A stretch of 23,704 nt of DNA from the NCBI GenBank assembly GCA_964397205.1, contig CAYNIT010000043.1, forward strand, positions 1 to 23,704, in the 5' to 3' direction. Position 1 is the first letter of the stretch. Each line of letters starts with the position of its first letter. Both the position numbers and the translations under genes were made by a program. The DNA is from Phaeodactylibacter sp964397205. Lineage in GTDB: Bacteria > Bacteroidota > Bacteroidia > Chitinophagales > Saprospiraceae. The notes under the pieces were generated by a model. That model was not told where the DNA came from, did not search any database, and was given only the letters and a program-made list of their open reading frames with translations. Positions 14,940 through 22,721 of the stretch are shown one piece after another.

Positions 14940-15851
14940 ATGAACCATCTACTGGCTTACATTACCTGGAATGCCTCTCCGGAAATCATTAGCATCGGCC
15001 CCCTAACACTGCGGTGGTACGGCTTACTGTTTGCCGCGGGTTTTCTGATCGGCTTATATATTGTGAGGGCCATGTTCCGAGCGGAACAGGAGCCGGAAGC
15101 ATGGCTCGACAAGGTCTTCATGTACATGGTCATCGGGGCAGTAGTGGGGGCTCGCCTCGGGCATGTTTTCTTTTACGACTGGGAGTACTACTCAGCACAC
15201 CCGGGGGAAATCATAGCCATCTGGGAAGGCGGCTTGGCCAGCCACGGCGGCGCGATCGGCATCATCATCGCCCTCTGGATCTTTTCCAAGTATACTGCTA
15301 AGCGGCCCGTACTTTGGATATTGGACCGGGTAGTAGTGCCTACTGCTCTGGCCGGCTGCTTCATACGCCTCGGCAACCTGATGAATTCGGAAATCGTTGG
15401 CAAACCGACAGAGGCAGCCTGGGGCTTCAAATTCCCCCGCCACGCCACCAACCTGTGGGAGCGTTGCCAAGCCTGTGCCGAACGCACCGGCGAACAGTGC
15501 CTGGAGGTAGCCCAACTGAGCAGCGGCCAGTTCTGCGTAGAAATCAGCAAAGTACCGGTGCGCCATCCAGTGCAACTATATGAGTCTATAAGCTATCTGC
15601 TCACCTTTTTCCTGCTCTACTACGTCTACTGGAATACCAATGCCAAGCAACAGCTAGGACGGATGTTCGGCTTGTTTCTAGTACTGGTATTGGGCGTTAT
15701 CCGCTTTGCGCTGGAATACTTCAAAACCAGTCAGGGCGGGTTCGAATCCGCCTTCGGAGGAGCCTTGAGCACCGGCCAATTGCTGAGCATCCCCTTCTTT
15801 TTGATCGGGCTCTACTTTTTGCTGCGCCCCGCCAAGCAAAAGAATAACTAG
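14940..15851 (+). CDS. lgt: Prolipoprotein diacylglyceryl transferase
   Basis: Inner-membrane enzyme that transfers diacylglycerol from phosphatidylglycerol to the lipobox cysteine of prolipoproteins, the first step of lipoprotein maturation. The 303-residue, multi-helix protein starts at MNHLLAYITW (ATG at 14940; the upstream in-frame TTG adds 12 non-hydrophobic residues). Family landmarks are LRWYGLLFAAGFLIG, the GGLASHGGAIG loop (His102), RLGNLMNSEIVG (Arg143 and Asn146), HPVQLYES (Tyr214) and RFALEYF near the C-terminus. An insert at about residues 163-205 contains four cysteines (RCQAC, QC, FC) and faces the periplasm by family topology; E. coli Lgt has no such Cys group that I know of. 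The Omp28 lipoprotein in this window is a predicted substrate. It is convergent with the DUF1501 gene. Confidence 0.95.
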   Translation: MNHLLAYITWNASPEIISIGPLTLRWYGLLFAAGFLIGLYIVRAMFRAEQEPEAWLDKVFMYMVIGAVVGARLGHVFFYDWEYYSAHPGEIIAIWEGGLASHGGAIGIIIALWIFSKYTAKRPVLWILDRVVVPTALAGCFIRLGNLMNSEIVGKPTEAAWGFKFPRHATNLWERCQACAERTGEQCLEVAQLSSGQFCVEISKVPVRHPVQLYESISYLLTFFLLYYVYWNTNAKQQLGRMFGLFLVLVLGVIRFALEYFKTSQGGFESAFGGALSTGQLLSIPFFLIGLYFLLRPAKQKNN

Positions 15852-15862
15852 CCAGTAAAGCA

Positions 15863-15894
15863 CCGGGCTCAGTGGCAGCATGGCCTAAGCCCGG
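15863..15894. terminator. Hairpin between convergent lgt and DUF1501 gene
   Basis: CCGGGCT (15863-15869) pairs perfectly with AGCCCGG (15888-15894) around an 18-base loop. It is placed where a shared terminator belongs, between two convergent genes, but lacks a T-run on either side, so efficiency is uncertain. Confidence 0.4.
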
Positions 15895-15915
15895 CGAATA
15901 CGTAATTTATGCATC

Positions 15916-17541
15916 TTAATTAGCAGCGACAATCTTGCGGCTGTACCGCTGCCCTTGCACTTCGATGCTGTAGACATAGTAGCCGGAAGCTACTTTGCTG
16001 CTGGAAGTGCGGAAGGTGTGTTGGTGCTGGCCTGGCGTCTGGTAGCCCCGGTAGAGCACTTCTACAGGTTGGCCAATCATATTGAAAATGCGGACCGTAA
16101 CCTTAGCGCTTTGCTTCAGCACGTAATGGATCCCTACCTGATGGCGGCCGTCGTAAGAAGCCCAGTGGCGCAGCTTGGCGACCGGCGCTTCAAACACCGG
16201 CGTGGGCAGGCAGCTGAGGCCCAGGCCAGAGAGGCGCTCGAAGTAATCCCCCAGCACGCCGTCTACCGTATCGCTGTCTACGCACAGCCAGTTCTCCAGC
16301 ACGGTGGCGTACACCTGCCGGAAGTCCGTGCCAAATTTAAGGTTGCCTACTTCGTCCACATCCTCCAGGTCAGGATTTTCCCCCATAATGCCGTTGCCTT
16401 CCAGGCCAGGGCCAAACAACATCATAGCGGATGCTGCGCCATGGTCGGTGCCCTGTGAGGAGTTCTGTTCAATACGGCGGCCAAATTCGGAGAAGGTCAT
16501 GCTGAGCACGTCCTCCGCACGCCCGCCGGCAGCGAGATCGTCGTAGAAAGCCTTGATGGCGTTGGAGAAGCCATTCAGCAAGTAGGGGTGCCGGTTGGCT
16601 TGTCCGGCGTGGGTGTCGAAGCCGTCTAGAGTAACCATATAGATTTTGGTGCCCAAGCCGCCCTTGATGAGCCGGGCTACGATGGCCAACTGCTGGGCAA
16701 AACCGTTTTCGTAGTCTACCGCATTATCGGCGCCGTTGTAAGCCTGGGAGATGACTTCAGCGTAGCGGAAGGTGTTGTTGGCCACGGTGCGCATAAAGCC
16801 TATCTGCTCGCCGTAGTAGCACTCGGGCACGTTGACTGCATCGTAAAGTTCGCCGTTCTGCGCAATTTCGTAGAGGGTGTCGGGATCGCCAACTTGCATA
16901 CTCATATTGACCATGTCCGAATTCTCAAAGACGATGTTGCCGGAGCCGCCGATCTGAATGGCGGGCGGTATTTCAGGCGGGTTGGTGAGGAAGTCGGGGT
17001 ACTGCCCTTCCAGGAAGCGGCCCATCCACCCGGATTCCTCTACTACATCCTCATCGCTGGCGGAGGCCCAGATATCGGTGGAGCGGAAGTGGGAAAGGTT
17101 TTGGTCGGGATAGCCAACGCTGTTGAGGACCTTCATCTGCCCGTTTTCCCAAAGAGGGAGCACATTGGACATAGCTTCGGAAAGCCCGAAAGCGTCCGTC
17201 AGGTTATTGATTTGGCTTTGTGGGATGTGGATATCGGGGCGGGCTGCCTGGTACGTCCCGTAATCGAACAAAGGGATGATGGTATTCAGCCCGTCGTTGC
17301 CGCCTTTGAACCGCACCAGCACCAGCACTCGGTTGCCGGGGGCGTTGTTCAAGCCGTAGGCCAGCGGCGAATGGGCCATCGCGGTGATCGGAGTTTTGCC
17401 CAGCAGCAAAGAGGCGCTGCCTGCTATGCCCAGATTGCGCAGGAATAGGCGCCGGCTCACGCTGTGGTGGCGTTCGTGGGCTTGGCCGTGCTCCAAAGCA
17501 CTGCCGTGGGGCTTATGGTTATGGTTGCTGTGATCACACAT
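15916..17541 (-). CDS. DUF1501 protein with Tat-like signal and T9SS sorting domain
   Basis: A 541-residue exported protein of the DUF1501 family (alkaline-phosphatase/sulfatase-like fold by family description; activity unknown). The first 26 residues hold eight histidines (MCDHSNHNHKPHG... HERHH). Next is a twin-arginine motif SRRLFLR (residues 29-35) and a hydrophobic stretch (GIAGSASLLLG), a Tat signal. The DUF1501 domain spans about 60-440, with VLVLVRFKGGNDGLNTIIPL near its start and MTFSEFGRRIEQNSSQGTDH then GAASAMMLFG later. The C-terminal 75 residues (VRIFNMIGQPVEVLYRG, then VASGYYVYSIEVQGQRYSRK) form a type A T9SS sorting domain. It is the second gene of a two-gene operon with the DUF1800 gene, 63 bp apart, a pairing known from many bacteria. 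Confidence 0.92.
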   Translation of the reverse strand: MCDHSNHNHKPHGSALEHGQAHERHHSVSRRLFLRNLGIAGSASLLLGKTPITAMAHSPLAYGLNNAPGNRVLVLVRFKGGNDGLNTIIPLFDYGTYQAARPDIHIPQSQINNLTDAFGLSEAMSNVLPLWENGQMKVLNSVGYPDQNLSHFRSTDIWASASDEDVVEESGWMGRFLEGQYPDFLTNPPEIPPAIQIGGSGNIVFENSDMVNMSMQVGDPDTLYEIAQNGELYDAVNVPECYYGEQIGFMRTVANNTFRYAEVISQAYNGADNAVDYENGFAQQLAIVARLIKGGLGTKIYMVTLDGFDTHAGQANRHPYLLNGFSNAIKAFYDDLAAGGRAEDVLSMTFSEFGRRIEQNSSQGTDHGAASAMMLFGPGLEGNGIMGENPDLEDVDEVGNLKFGTDFRQVYATVLENWLCVDSDTVDGVLGDYFERLSGLGLSCLPTPVFEAPVAKLRHWASYDGRHQVGIHYVLKQSAKVTVRIFNMIGQPVEVLYRGYQTPGQHQHTFRTSSSKVASGYYVYSIEVQGQRYSRKIVAAN

Positions 17542-17604
17542 GGTAAAAGGTATTTTGGTTGCACCGGCCCGTAGCCGGGGCAGAGGATTCGAGAATAGGG
17601 TTTT

Positions 17605-19056
17605 CTAAATGAGCTGGAATTCTGGCATACGGGTGATGTGCTGCAGCAGGAGGGCCACTTGTATGGGGGCGGTATCCCAGTAAAGGTTCCATTCCCCATT
17701 GTCGTAGTAGTTCTGCGGCACTTCCCACTTGAACACGGCAGCCGCCCGATCGTAGGCCTGCTGATTGTCCAAGCCGTAGGGGATAAAGTGGTCGATCAGC
17801 GCCGCTGTAACCTCATAAGGGTCGATGGAGTCATTGCTCAACTGCCGGGCCAGCTCTACCAACTGCTGGGGCTGGTTTTGGTAAGTATTGAGTACGAAAT
17901 AGTCCATACCCTGCCAGCGCCCGGTCAGGGTGTTGGTGTCAATCCAGTCCCGGTTGCCCGGCCAGCCGGCCACATCCACCGGGAACAGCAACTGCTGCCC
18001 GAGGTCGCCCGACAGATAGCTCATCACCTGCAGGGCTTGTTGATTGTAGGGCAGGCCGCTCTCTCGTACCATGGTCAGGAATAATTCAATCGGGCTTTTG
18101 ATGAGCGTCCCCATGTTGTACTCATCGAAAAAATGTTCGCTCTTGAACAGCTGCCGGAAGAGCGGGGCCAGTTCGAATCCGTTATTCTTGAAAGTCTCCG
18201 CCATGCCGGCGACGATGGCCTCGTCGGGCTCCGGATGGACGAAGGCTTTATAAATCTTCGTGCAGATGAAGGTAGCGATTTCATCGGCGCGTTCAGCGAA
18301 GAGGATATCGTGGAGTTCCTGGTATCCCCAGTCGCCGGTCTGGCCAAAAATGGTCTTTGGGAAGGTGTCGTGCAGAAAGGACACAAAGGTAACGGGGTTG
18401 CAGTAGGGCTCCGTTACGCCGTTCCAGCCAGTCAGGGCGCGGGCCGCCTCTTCGATATCCGTCTGTGTGTAGCCGTTGTCCAGCCCGAGGGTAAACAGCT
18501 CAAAGAGCTCCCGAGCGTAGTTTTCGTTGGGCTCAAAGCGGGTGTTTTGCACCCCGTTGAGGTAAACGAGCATGGCGGAAGACTTGCCGATGGCTACCGT
18601 AAAGTCCTTGAAATTGCCCAAGGCGTGCTGCCGTAGAATAGTGGTATACTCGTAGGCGTAGGAAGGGCAGAGGTAGGCGTCGTAGCGGGTAACAAAGTGG
18701 TTGTGCCAAAACACCGCCAGCTTTTCGCGAAAGCCGTTTTCTACCAGCTCTCTCATCCAGAGCGTAATCCATTCAATGATTTGCTCGGTGCGCTGCTCGT
18801 TGAAGTCCTCGTAGTCCGCCGTGGACCAATTGGCCCATTCGGGCTCGGGAGGCAGCGGCAGATTCAGCGCCTCGTCTACCAATTGGTCGACGAGTGCATC
18901 GGGCGACTGCTGCAGCGCAATTTCTATCTGATCAGGAAGAAGGCCGAAGCCCATGCGCCGCAGCAGGTGCATGGCTCGCTTTTTATTCCAGGGGGCATCA
19001 CCGGAGGGCGTATAGGGGGCTAGCGTTCCAGTGGCGCAATTCAAGGTGGTGGTCAT
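17605..19056 (-). CDS. DUF1800 family protein
   Basis: A 483-residue protein of the DUF1800 family. The N-terminus shows the family's opening (NKKRAMHLLRRMGFGLLPDQ, about residues 28-47), the centre the hallmark NENYARELFELFTLGLDNGY segment followed by TQTDIEEAARALTGW, and the later part VDVAGWPGNRDWIDTNTLTG (family VxGWPGxxxW). The function is unknown; the gene is almost always next to a DUF1501 gene, as here. The start is the ATG at 19056; a TTG eight codons upstream is less likely. With either start there is no signal peptide, Tat motif or T9SS tail visible, which contrasts with its partner. No obvious promoter match was found; TTTTGG/CCAAAA (19067-19082) is a small inverted repeat just upstream. 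Confidence 0.92.
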   Translation of the reverse strand: MTTTLNCATGTLAPYTPSGDAPWNKKRAMHLLRRMGFGLLPDQIEIALQQSPDALVDQLVDEALNLPLPPEPEWANWSTADYEDFNEQRTEQIIEWITLWMRELVENGFREKLAVFWHNHFVTRYDAYLCPSYAYEYTTILRQHALGNFKDFTVAIGKSSAMLVYLNGVQNTRFEPNENYARELFELFTLGLDNGYTQTDIEEAARALTGWNGVTEPYCNPVTFVSFLHDTFPKTIFGQTGDWGYQELHDILFAERADEIATFICTKIYKAFVHPEPDEAIVAGMAETFKNNGFELAPLFRQLFKSEHFFDEYNMGTLIKSPIELFLTMVRESGLPYNQQALQVMSYLSGDLGQQLLFPVDVAGWPGNRDWIDTNTLTGRWQGMDYFVLNTYQNQPQQLVELARQLSNDSIDPYEVTAALIDHFIPYGLDNQQAYDRAAAVFKWEVPQNYYDNGEWNLYWDTAPIQVALLLQHITRMPEFQLI

Positions 19057-19164
19057 AAATCGAGGGTTTTGGTTTACCAAAAGACGGATTAGCCTGGAAA
19101 AAGTAGCAATTTCTCCAGAATATCAAAACCTTTTATACGGGATAAAGACAGCTATTGGACGAAC

Positions 19165-19189
19165 AAAAGCAGCCGGGGTTTAACCCGGC
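19165..19189 (-). terminator. Likely terminator of the TlpA-like gene
   Basis: On the minus strand, GCCGGG (19189-19184) pairs with CCCGGC (19177-19172) around a short TTAAAC loop, and the exit side reads TGCTTTTGTT. It lies about 95 bp past the stop of the TlpA-like gene and before the DUF1800 gene, the place expected. The opposite strand shows a T6 run a few bases off the stem. Confidence 0.45.
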
Positions 19190-19282
19190 AGTATTTTTTC
19201 CAACGATTTATGAACACCAGGCCCAAGGGAGGTGCGGCGAAGCTACAGCTGATTAGCTGACCGGATTCCCGTCTTTGGTTGC

Positions 19283-19786
19283 CTACTCTTCTGAGAGGGC
19301 TTTGAGCTTGTCCTCTAGCTCGTATTCGGCGCCGGCGGTGTAACCGGAGTGCGAGTACAGGATATTGCCCTCCGTGTCGACCAGGTAAGTCTGGGGCGGT
19401 GCCTGGAAGCCGAAAGCGCGCAGGCAGTCGTTGTTGGGGTCAGAAAGCAGCTGGTAAGGCCACTGTTTGGAGGCGCTTAATCCCTTGGCTTTGTTGGCGG
19501 AGCGGGAATCGTCTATGGAAATGGCGACCAGCTCCACATCAAATTCCGCCTGCCAGTCTTCATACAGGTAAGCGATGGCATCGAGTTCCTGAATGCAGGG
19601 CTTGCACCAGGTAGCCCAGAAGCTGACGATGGTCATTTTATCGTCAGCGATAAATTCAGAGATGTCCCCCTTCTGGCCGTCGAAGGTTCTTACCTCTACT
19701 TGGGGTAAGCTCTTGCCGGACTGAGCGGCAAGGGTGATGGCGAAGCACATCAGGCAAAGGACCGTAAAAAGTTTTTGCATCTTCAT
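19283..19786 (-). CDS. TlpA-like thioredoxin-fold protein, exported
   Basis: A 167-residue envelope thioredoxin of the TlpA/ResA type. The signal peptide MKMQKLFTVLCLMCFAITLA starts at the ATG at 19786 (a second ATG at 19780); the longer in-frame ORF adds 24 residues before it with no signal-like character and would overlap the -7 box. The redox motif is WATWCKPC (C61 and C64), followed by VELVAISIDDSRSANKAKGL and FQAPPQTYLVD, which carries the cis-Pro segment. It would reduce or exchange disulfides in periplasmic or outer-membrane proteins. It is divergent from the DUF6029-Omp28 operon; Omp28 also has a thioredoxin-like CxxC, which suggests a shared role. Likely its own terminator at 19165-19189. 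Confidence 0.9.
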   Translation of the reverse strand: MKMQKLFTVLCLMCFAITLAAQSGKSLPQVEVRTFDGQKGDISEFIADDKMTIVSFWATWCKPCIQELDAIAYLYEDWQAEFDVELVAISIDDSRSANKAKGLSASKQWPYQLLSDPNNDCLRAFGFQAPPQTYLVDTEGNILYSHSGYTAGAEYELEDKLKALSEE

Positions 19787-19809
19787 TTTATAACAGGTTT
19801 TCGAATAGT

Positions 19810-19817
19810 CAAAGGTA
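19810..19817 (-). promoter_or_regulatory. -7 element (TACCTTTG) of the TlpA-like gene
   Basis: On the minus strand TACCTTTG (19817-19810) fits TAnnTTTG exactly, 23 bp before the ATG at 19786. No TTG is seen at -33. It faces away from the other -7 box at 19877, forming a divergent promoter region. Confidence 0.5.
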
Positions 19818-19876
19818 GCCAAATCAGCGCAGGGCAGGTAATAGCAGCAGCTTTTCAAAATTGTTTACTGAATGAC

Positions 19877-19884
19877 TAACTTTG
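19877..19884 (+). promoter_or_regulatory. -7 element (TAACTTTG) of the DUF6029-Omp28 operon
   Basis: TAACTTTG fits TAnnTTTG exactly. It would give a leader of about 155 nt before the ATG at 20049. The -33 half is not clear (a TTG at 19861 is only 13 bp away). Confidence 0.4.
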
Positions 19885-20048
19885 TGGTAAGTTTCTTTTT
19901 CCCAAAAATTTACGGGAATATTGCTGCTTTCAGCGGGCAACCGCCCTGCCCTTCCAACGTAAAAGACAGCATAAGTTACTGCATAAGCGGGATGTACCCG
20001 CAGAGTGTGCCGACTTTAACGGTACTTTAAAACCTCAGCAATAGCGAC

Positions 20049-21740
20049 ATGAACCTATTACACTCCATCTGGCTCGCCACTTTGTTGCTCCTTCTGCTGC
20101 CGGGCAGCCTGTCTGCCCAAAGCCAAAACAACGGCGGCAGGCTCTCCGGCAACCTGGAAGCCAACGGCAACTTTTTTATGCGCGACAGCCTGATCGGCGC
20201 CGCCAATACGCCGCAGTACGACCGGCAGCTCTACGGGGCGGATGCCTGGCTCAACCTTTCCTACAGCAACTGGGGCTTCGACTTCGGGCTGCGGTTCGAC
20301 CTGTTCAACAATTCCAACCTGCTTAATCCTACCGGCTCCTTCACCGGGGAGGGCATCGGACGCTGGTACGTCCGTAAAAATGTTGACAAACTTGACATCT
20401 CGGTGGGCTACCTCTACGATCAAGTGGGCAGCGGTATCATCTTCCGCGCCTTTGAGCAGCGCCCGCTCTTGATTGACAACGCCCTCTTCGGTGCCCGGCT
20501 GGCTTACGACTTGACCGACAACTGGCAGATCAAAGCCTTCACCGGCCGGCAAAAGCAACAGTTCGACATCTACGAGCCGGTCGTCAAGGGTGGGGCGGTG
20601 GACGGCTTCATCAGCGGCGGGGAGGGCAGCAATTGGACCCTCGCACCAGGCTTTGGCGTAGTCAATCGCACCCTCGATGATGCCAGTATGAACTCCTTAG
20701 TCGCAACGCTCAATACCTATACCAAAGAAGATGCCTTTACCCCCACCTACAACACTTACGCTTTCTCCTTCTACAATACCCTCACCGCCGGGCCATGGTC
20801 CTGGTACGTAGAGACAGCTTACAAAACGGAGGACAACCTGAGCGACCCCTTCGGAGAGTTCGAGACCTCGGATACGACGGTAACGGTAGGCGACAAATTC
20901 TACAAAGCGCCGGGCTCAGTGCTGTACTCTAGCCTGAGCTACGCGGGAAAGGGCTTGGGCATCACAGTAGAGGCTAAGCGTACCGAAAACTTCGATTTCC
21001 GGGTGCGCCCACAGGAACAACTGAACCGCGGCCTGGTCAACTTCCTGCCGCCTATGGCGCGAGTCAACACCTACCGGCTTACGGCACGCTATAATGCTGC
21101 CACCCAATTCCTGGGGGAAATGGCGGTGCAGGCCGATCTGCGCTACAACTACAAGCGCAAGTTCGGCCTCAACCTCAATTTCTCCAACATCACCGATCTG
21201 GAAGACAACCTGCTTTACCGAGAACTCTATTCCAAGTTCACCTACAAGCTAAAGCGTACCTGGCAGTTCAACGCCGGCCTGCAGATACAGCGCTATAACC
21301 AGGAAGTATTCGAGTTCAAACCGGATGCGCCTATTGTGGAAACGTTCACGCCATTCGTAGATGTGCTCTACCGGCTGTCCCGCCGCAAATCCATCCGCTT
21401 CGAAGGCCAGATGATGCTTACGGGAGAAGATGAGAAAGGCGAGCGGCACGATTATGGCAACTGGCTGTTCGGCCTAGTGGAATTCAGCATTGCCCCGAGC
21501 TGGACGTTCACCGTGTCGGATATGTACAACATCGGGCCCGGCAAAAATTCGCCGGTAGACGACAGCGGCGAGAAGGCGGCTTTGCACTATCCGCGATTCG
21601 ACGTATTTTATACCCACGGTTCCAACCGCTTTTCGCTCAGCTACATCAAGCAAGTGGAAGGGGTAGTTTGCACCGGTGGCATCTGCCGCCTGGAACCGGC
21701 CTTCAGCGGGGTACGCTTTACGCTAAATTCCAGTTTCTAA
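20049..21740 (+). CDS. DUF6029 family outer-membrane-barrel-like protein
   Basis: A 563-residue exported protein of the Bacteroidota DUF6029 family. The signal peptide is MNLLHSIWLATLLLLLLPGS then LSAQ. The mature part is rich in alternating aromatic/polar strands (WLNLSYSNWGFDFGLRFDLF, GRWYVRKNVDKLDISVGYLY, YAFSFYNTLTAGPWSWYVET, AFSGVRFTLNSSF at the end), the look of an outer-membrane beta barrel whose last strand ends in Phe. No catalytic motif is visible, and the function is not known. It is followed after only 12 bp by the Omp28 lipoprotein gene, so the two form an operon; a TlpA-like gene is divergent upstream. The family assignment comes from recognition of the N-terminal GNLEANGNFFMRD pattern and this neighbourhood. 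Confidence 0.8.
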   Translation: MNLLHSIWLATLLLLLLPGSLSAQSQNNGGRLSGNLEANGNFFMRDSLIGAANTPQYDRQLYGADAWLNLSYSNWGFDFGLRFDLFNNSNLLNPTGSFTGEGIGRWYVRKNVDKLDISVGYLYDQVGSGIIFRAFEQRPLLIDNALFGARLAYDLTDNWQIKAFTGRQKQQFDIYEPVVKGGAVDGFISGGEGSNWTLAPGFGVVNRTLDDASMNSLVATLNTYTKEDAFTPTYNTYAFSFYNTLTAGPWSWYVETAYKTEDNLSDPFGEFETSDTTVTVGDKFYKAPGSVLYSSLSYAGKGLGITVEAKRTENFDFRVRPQEQLNRGLVNFLPPMARVNTYRLTARYNAATQFLGEMAVQADLRYNYKRKFGLNLNFSNITDLEDNLLYRELYSKFTYKLKRTWQFNAGLQIQRYNQEVFEFKPDAPIVETFTPFVDVLYRLSRRKSIRFEGQMMLTGEDEKGERHDYGNWLFGLVEFSIAPSWTFTVSDMYNIGPGKNSPVDDSGEKAALHYPRFDVFYTHGSNRFSLSYIKQVEGVVCTGGICRLEPAFSGVRFTLNSSF

Positions 21741-21752
21741 AACCTGAAGAAG

Positions 21753-22610
21753 ATGAAAAAGACGAGCCCATACCTATTTTTATTGCTGCTGCTGGCCTTG
21801 ACGGCCTGCGAAGAAATCGCTCCGGAAGTGACGCCAGCCATGGAGGCCGACAGTGTCTGTGAAGAGCCCGAGCCCGTCAGCGGGCAGGGCAAGCAGGTGC
21901 TGATCGAAGAATTCACCGGCGTGCGCTGCGTCAACTGCCCGGCCGGCAGCGAAGCGCTGAAGGGGCTGCTAGAAACCCACGGTGAGCAGTTGGTAGCCAT
22001 CTCCATACACGCTGGCTCCTTTTCTCCGCCCTATCCCGACAGCCGGGACACCCTGCGCACCCAAACAGGAGAGAACATCCTTAACTTGCTCGGCGCTCCG
22101 CTGGGGTACCCTACGGCGGTCATCAACCGCAAGTCTTTCACCGGAGGCACCAACATGCAGCTGGGCCGCGGCTCTTGGGCGGGCGCTATTGAAGAAGAAC
22201 TGCAACTCGGCCCGCCACCGGTCGCCATTGGTATCCGCACACAGTACGACGAAGGGGGGCGGGAACTCAGCGCCTGCGTCACCCTTGACATCAAGGAGGA
22301 TATCGAAGCGGAAGACGTACGCATCAGCGTCTTCCTGAAGGAAAACAATGTGGAAGACCTGCAGCTCACTCCCGAGAGCGGAGAGCCAGACCCCAACTAT
22401 GTGCACCAGCATGTCCTCCGGGCTGCCCTCACCAACTACGCCGGCAACCTCGTACAGGGCGAGCTGACTGCTGGGAATATCATTCAGAAGACCTTTGCCG
22501 TCACCCTGCGGGAAAAGTGGAAATCGGAGGATTGCCATGTGGTGGCTTTCGTCCACTACGGAGGCGATGACAAGGTGGTGCTGCAGGCAGCAGAAGCGGC
22601 TCTGTTTTAG
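21753..22610 (+). CDS. Omp28-related outer membrane lipoprotein
   Basis: A 285-residue lipoprotein: signal peptide with lipobox LTAC (Cys19; LLLLLALTACEE), to be modified by Lgt. The Omp28 domain begins with VLIEEFTGVRCVNCPAGSEA (about residues 49-67), a thioredoxin-like strand-loop with the CVNC motif (C59 and C62), followed by LVAISIHAGSF, and GAPLGYPTAVINRKSF in the position of the cis-Pro loop. The remainder (about 145-285) looks like a beta-sandwich with ISVFLKENNVEDLQ and a VVAFVHYGGDDKVVLQ end. It is the second gene of an operon with the DUF6029 gene. Omp28 is known from Porphyromonas gingivalis as a surface protein; the biochemical role is not established. Confidence 0.88.
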   Translation: MKKTSPYLFLLLLLALTACEEIAPEVTPAMEADSVCEEPEPVSGQGKQVLIEEFTGVRCVNCPAGSEALKGLLETHGEQLVAISIHAGSFSPPYPDSRDTLRTQTGENILNLLGAPLGYPTAVINRKSFTGGTNMQLGRGSWAGAIEEELQLGPPPVAIGIRTQYDEGGRELSACVTLDIKEDIEAEDVRISVFLKENNVEDLQLTPESGEPDPNYVHQHVLRAALTNYAGNLVQGELTAGNIIQKTFAVTLREKWKSEDCHVVAFVHYGGDDKVVLQAAEAALF

Positions 22611-22666
22611 CGACGGCGCGCCTTTGAGCTTTGTGGCCTGGCAAAAGCGGGATTGGTTTTCGGTGA

Positions 22667-22696
22667 TTGGAAAAGCGAAGCAAATGCCGTAGTTTG
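22667..22696 (+). promoter_or_regulatory. Possible promoter of the SDR gene
   Basis: TTG (22667-22669), 20 bp, then TAGTTTG (22690-22696), which differs from TAnnTTTG by one missing base. The ATG at 22722 would be about 20 nt from the transcription start. Confidence 0.4.
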
Positions 22697-22721
22697 TCGA
22701 GGCAAACCAAAACCCCCAATC

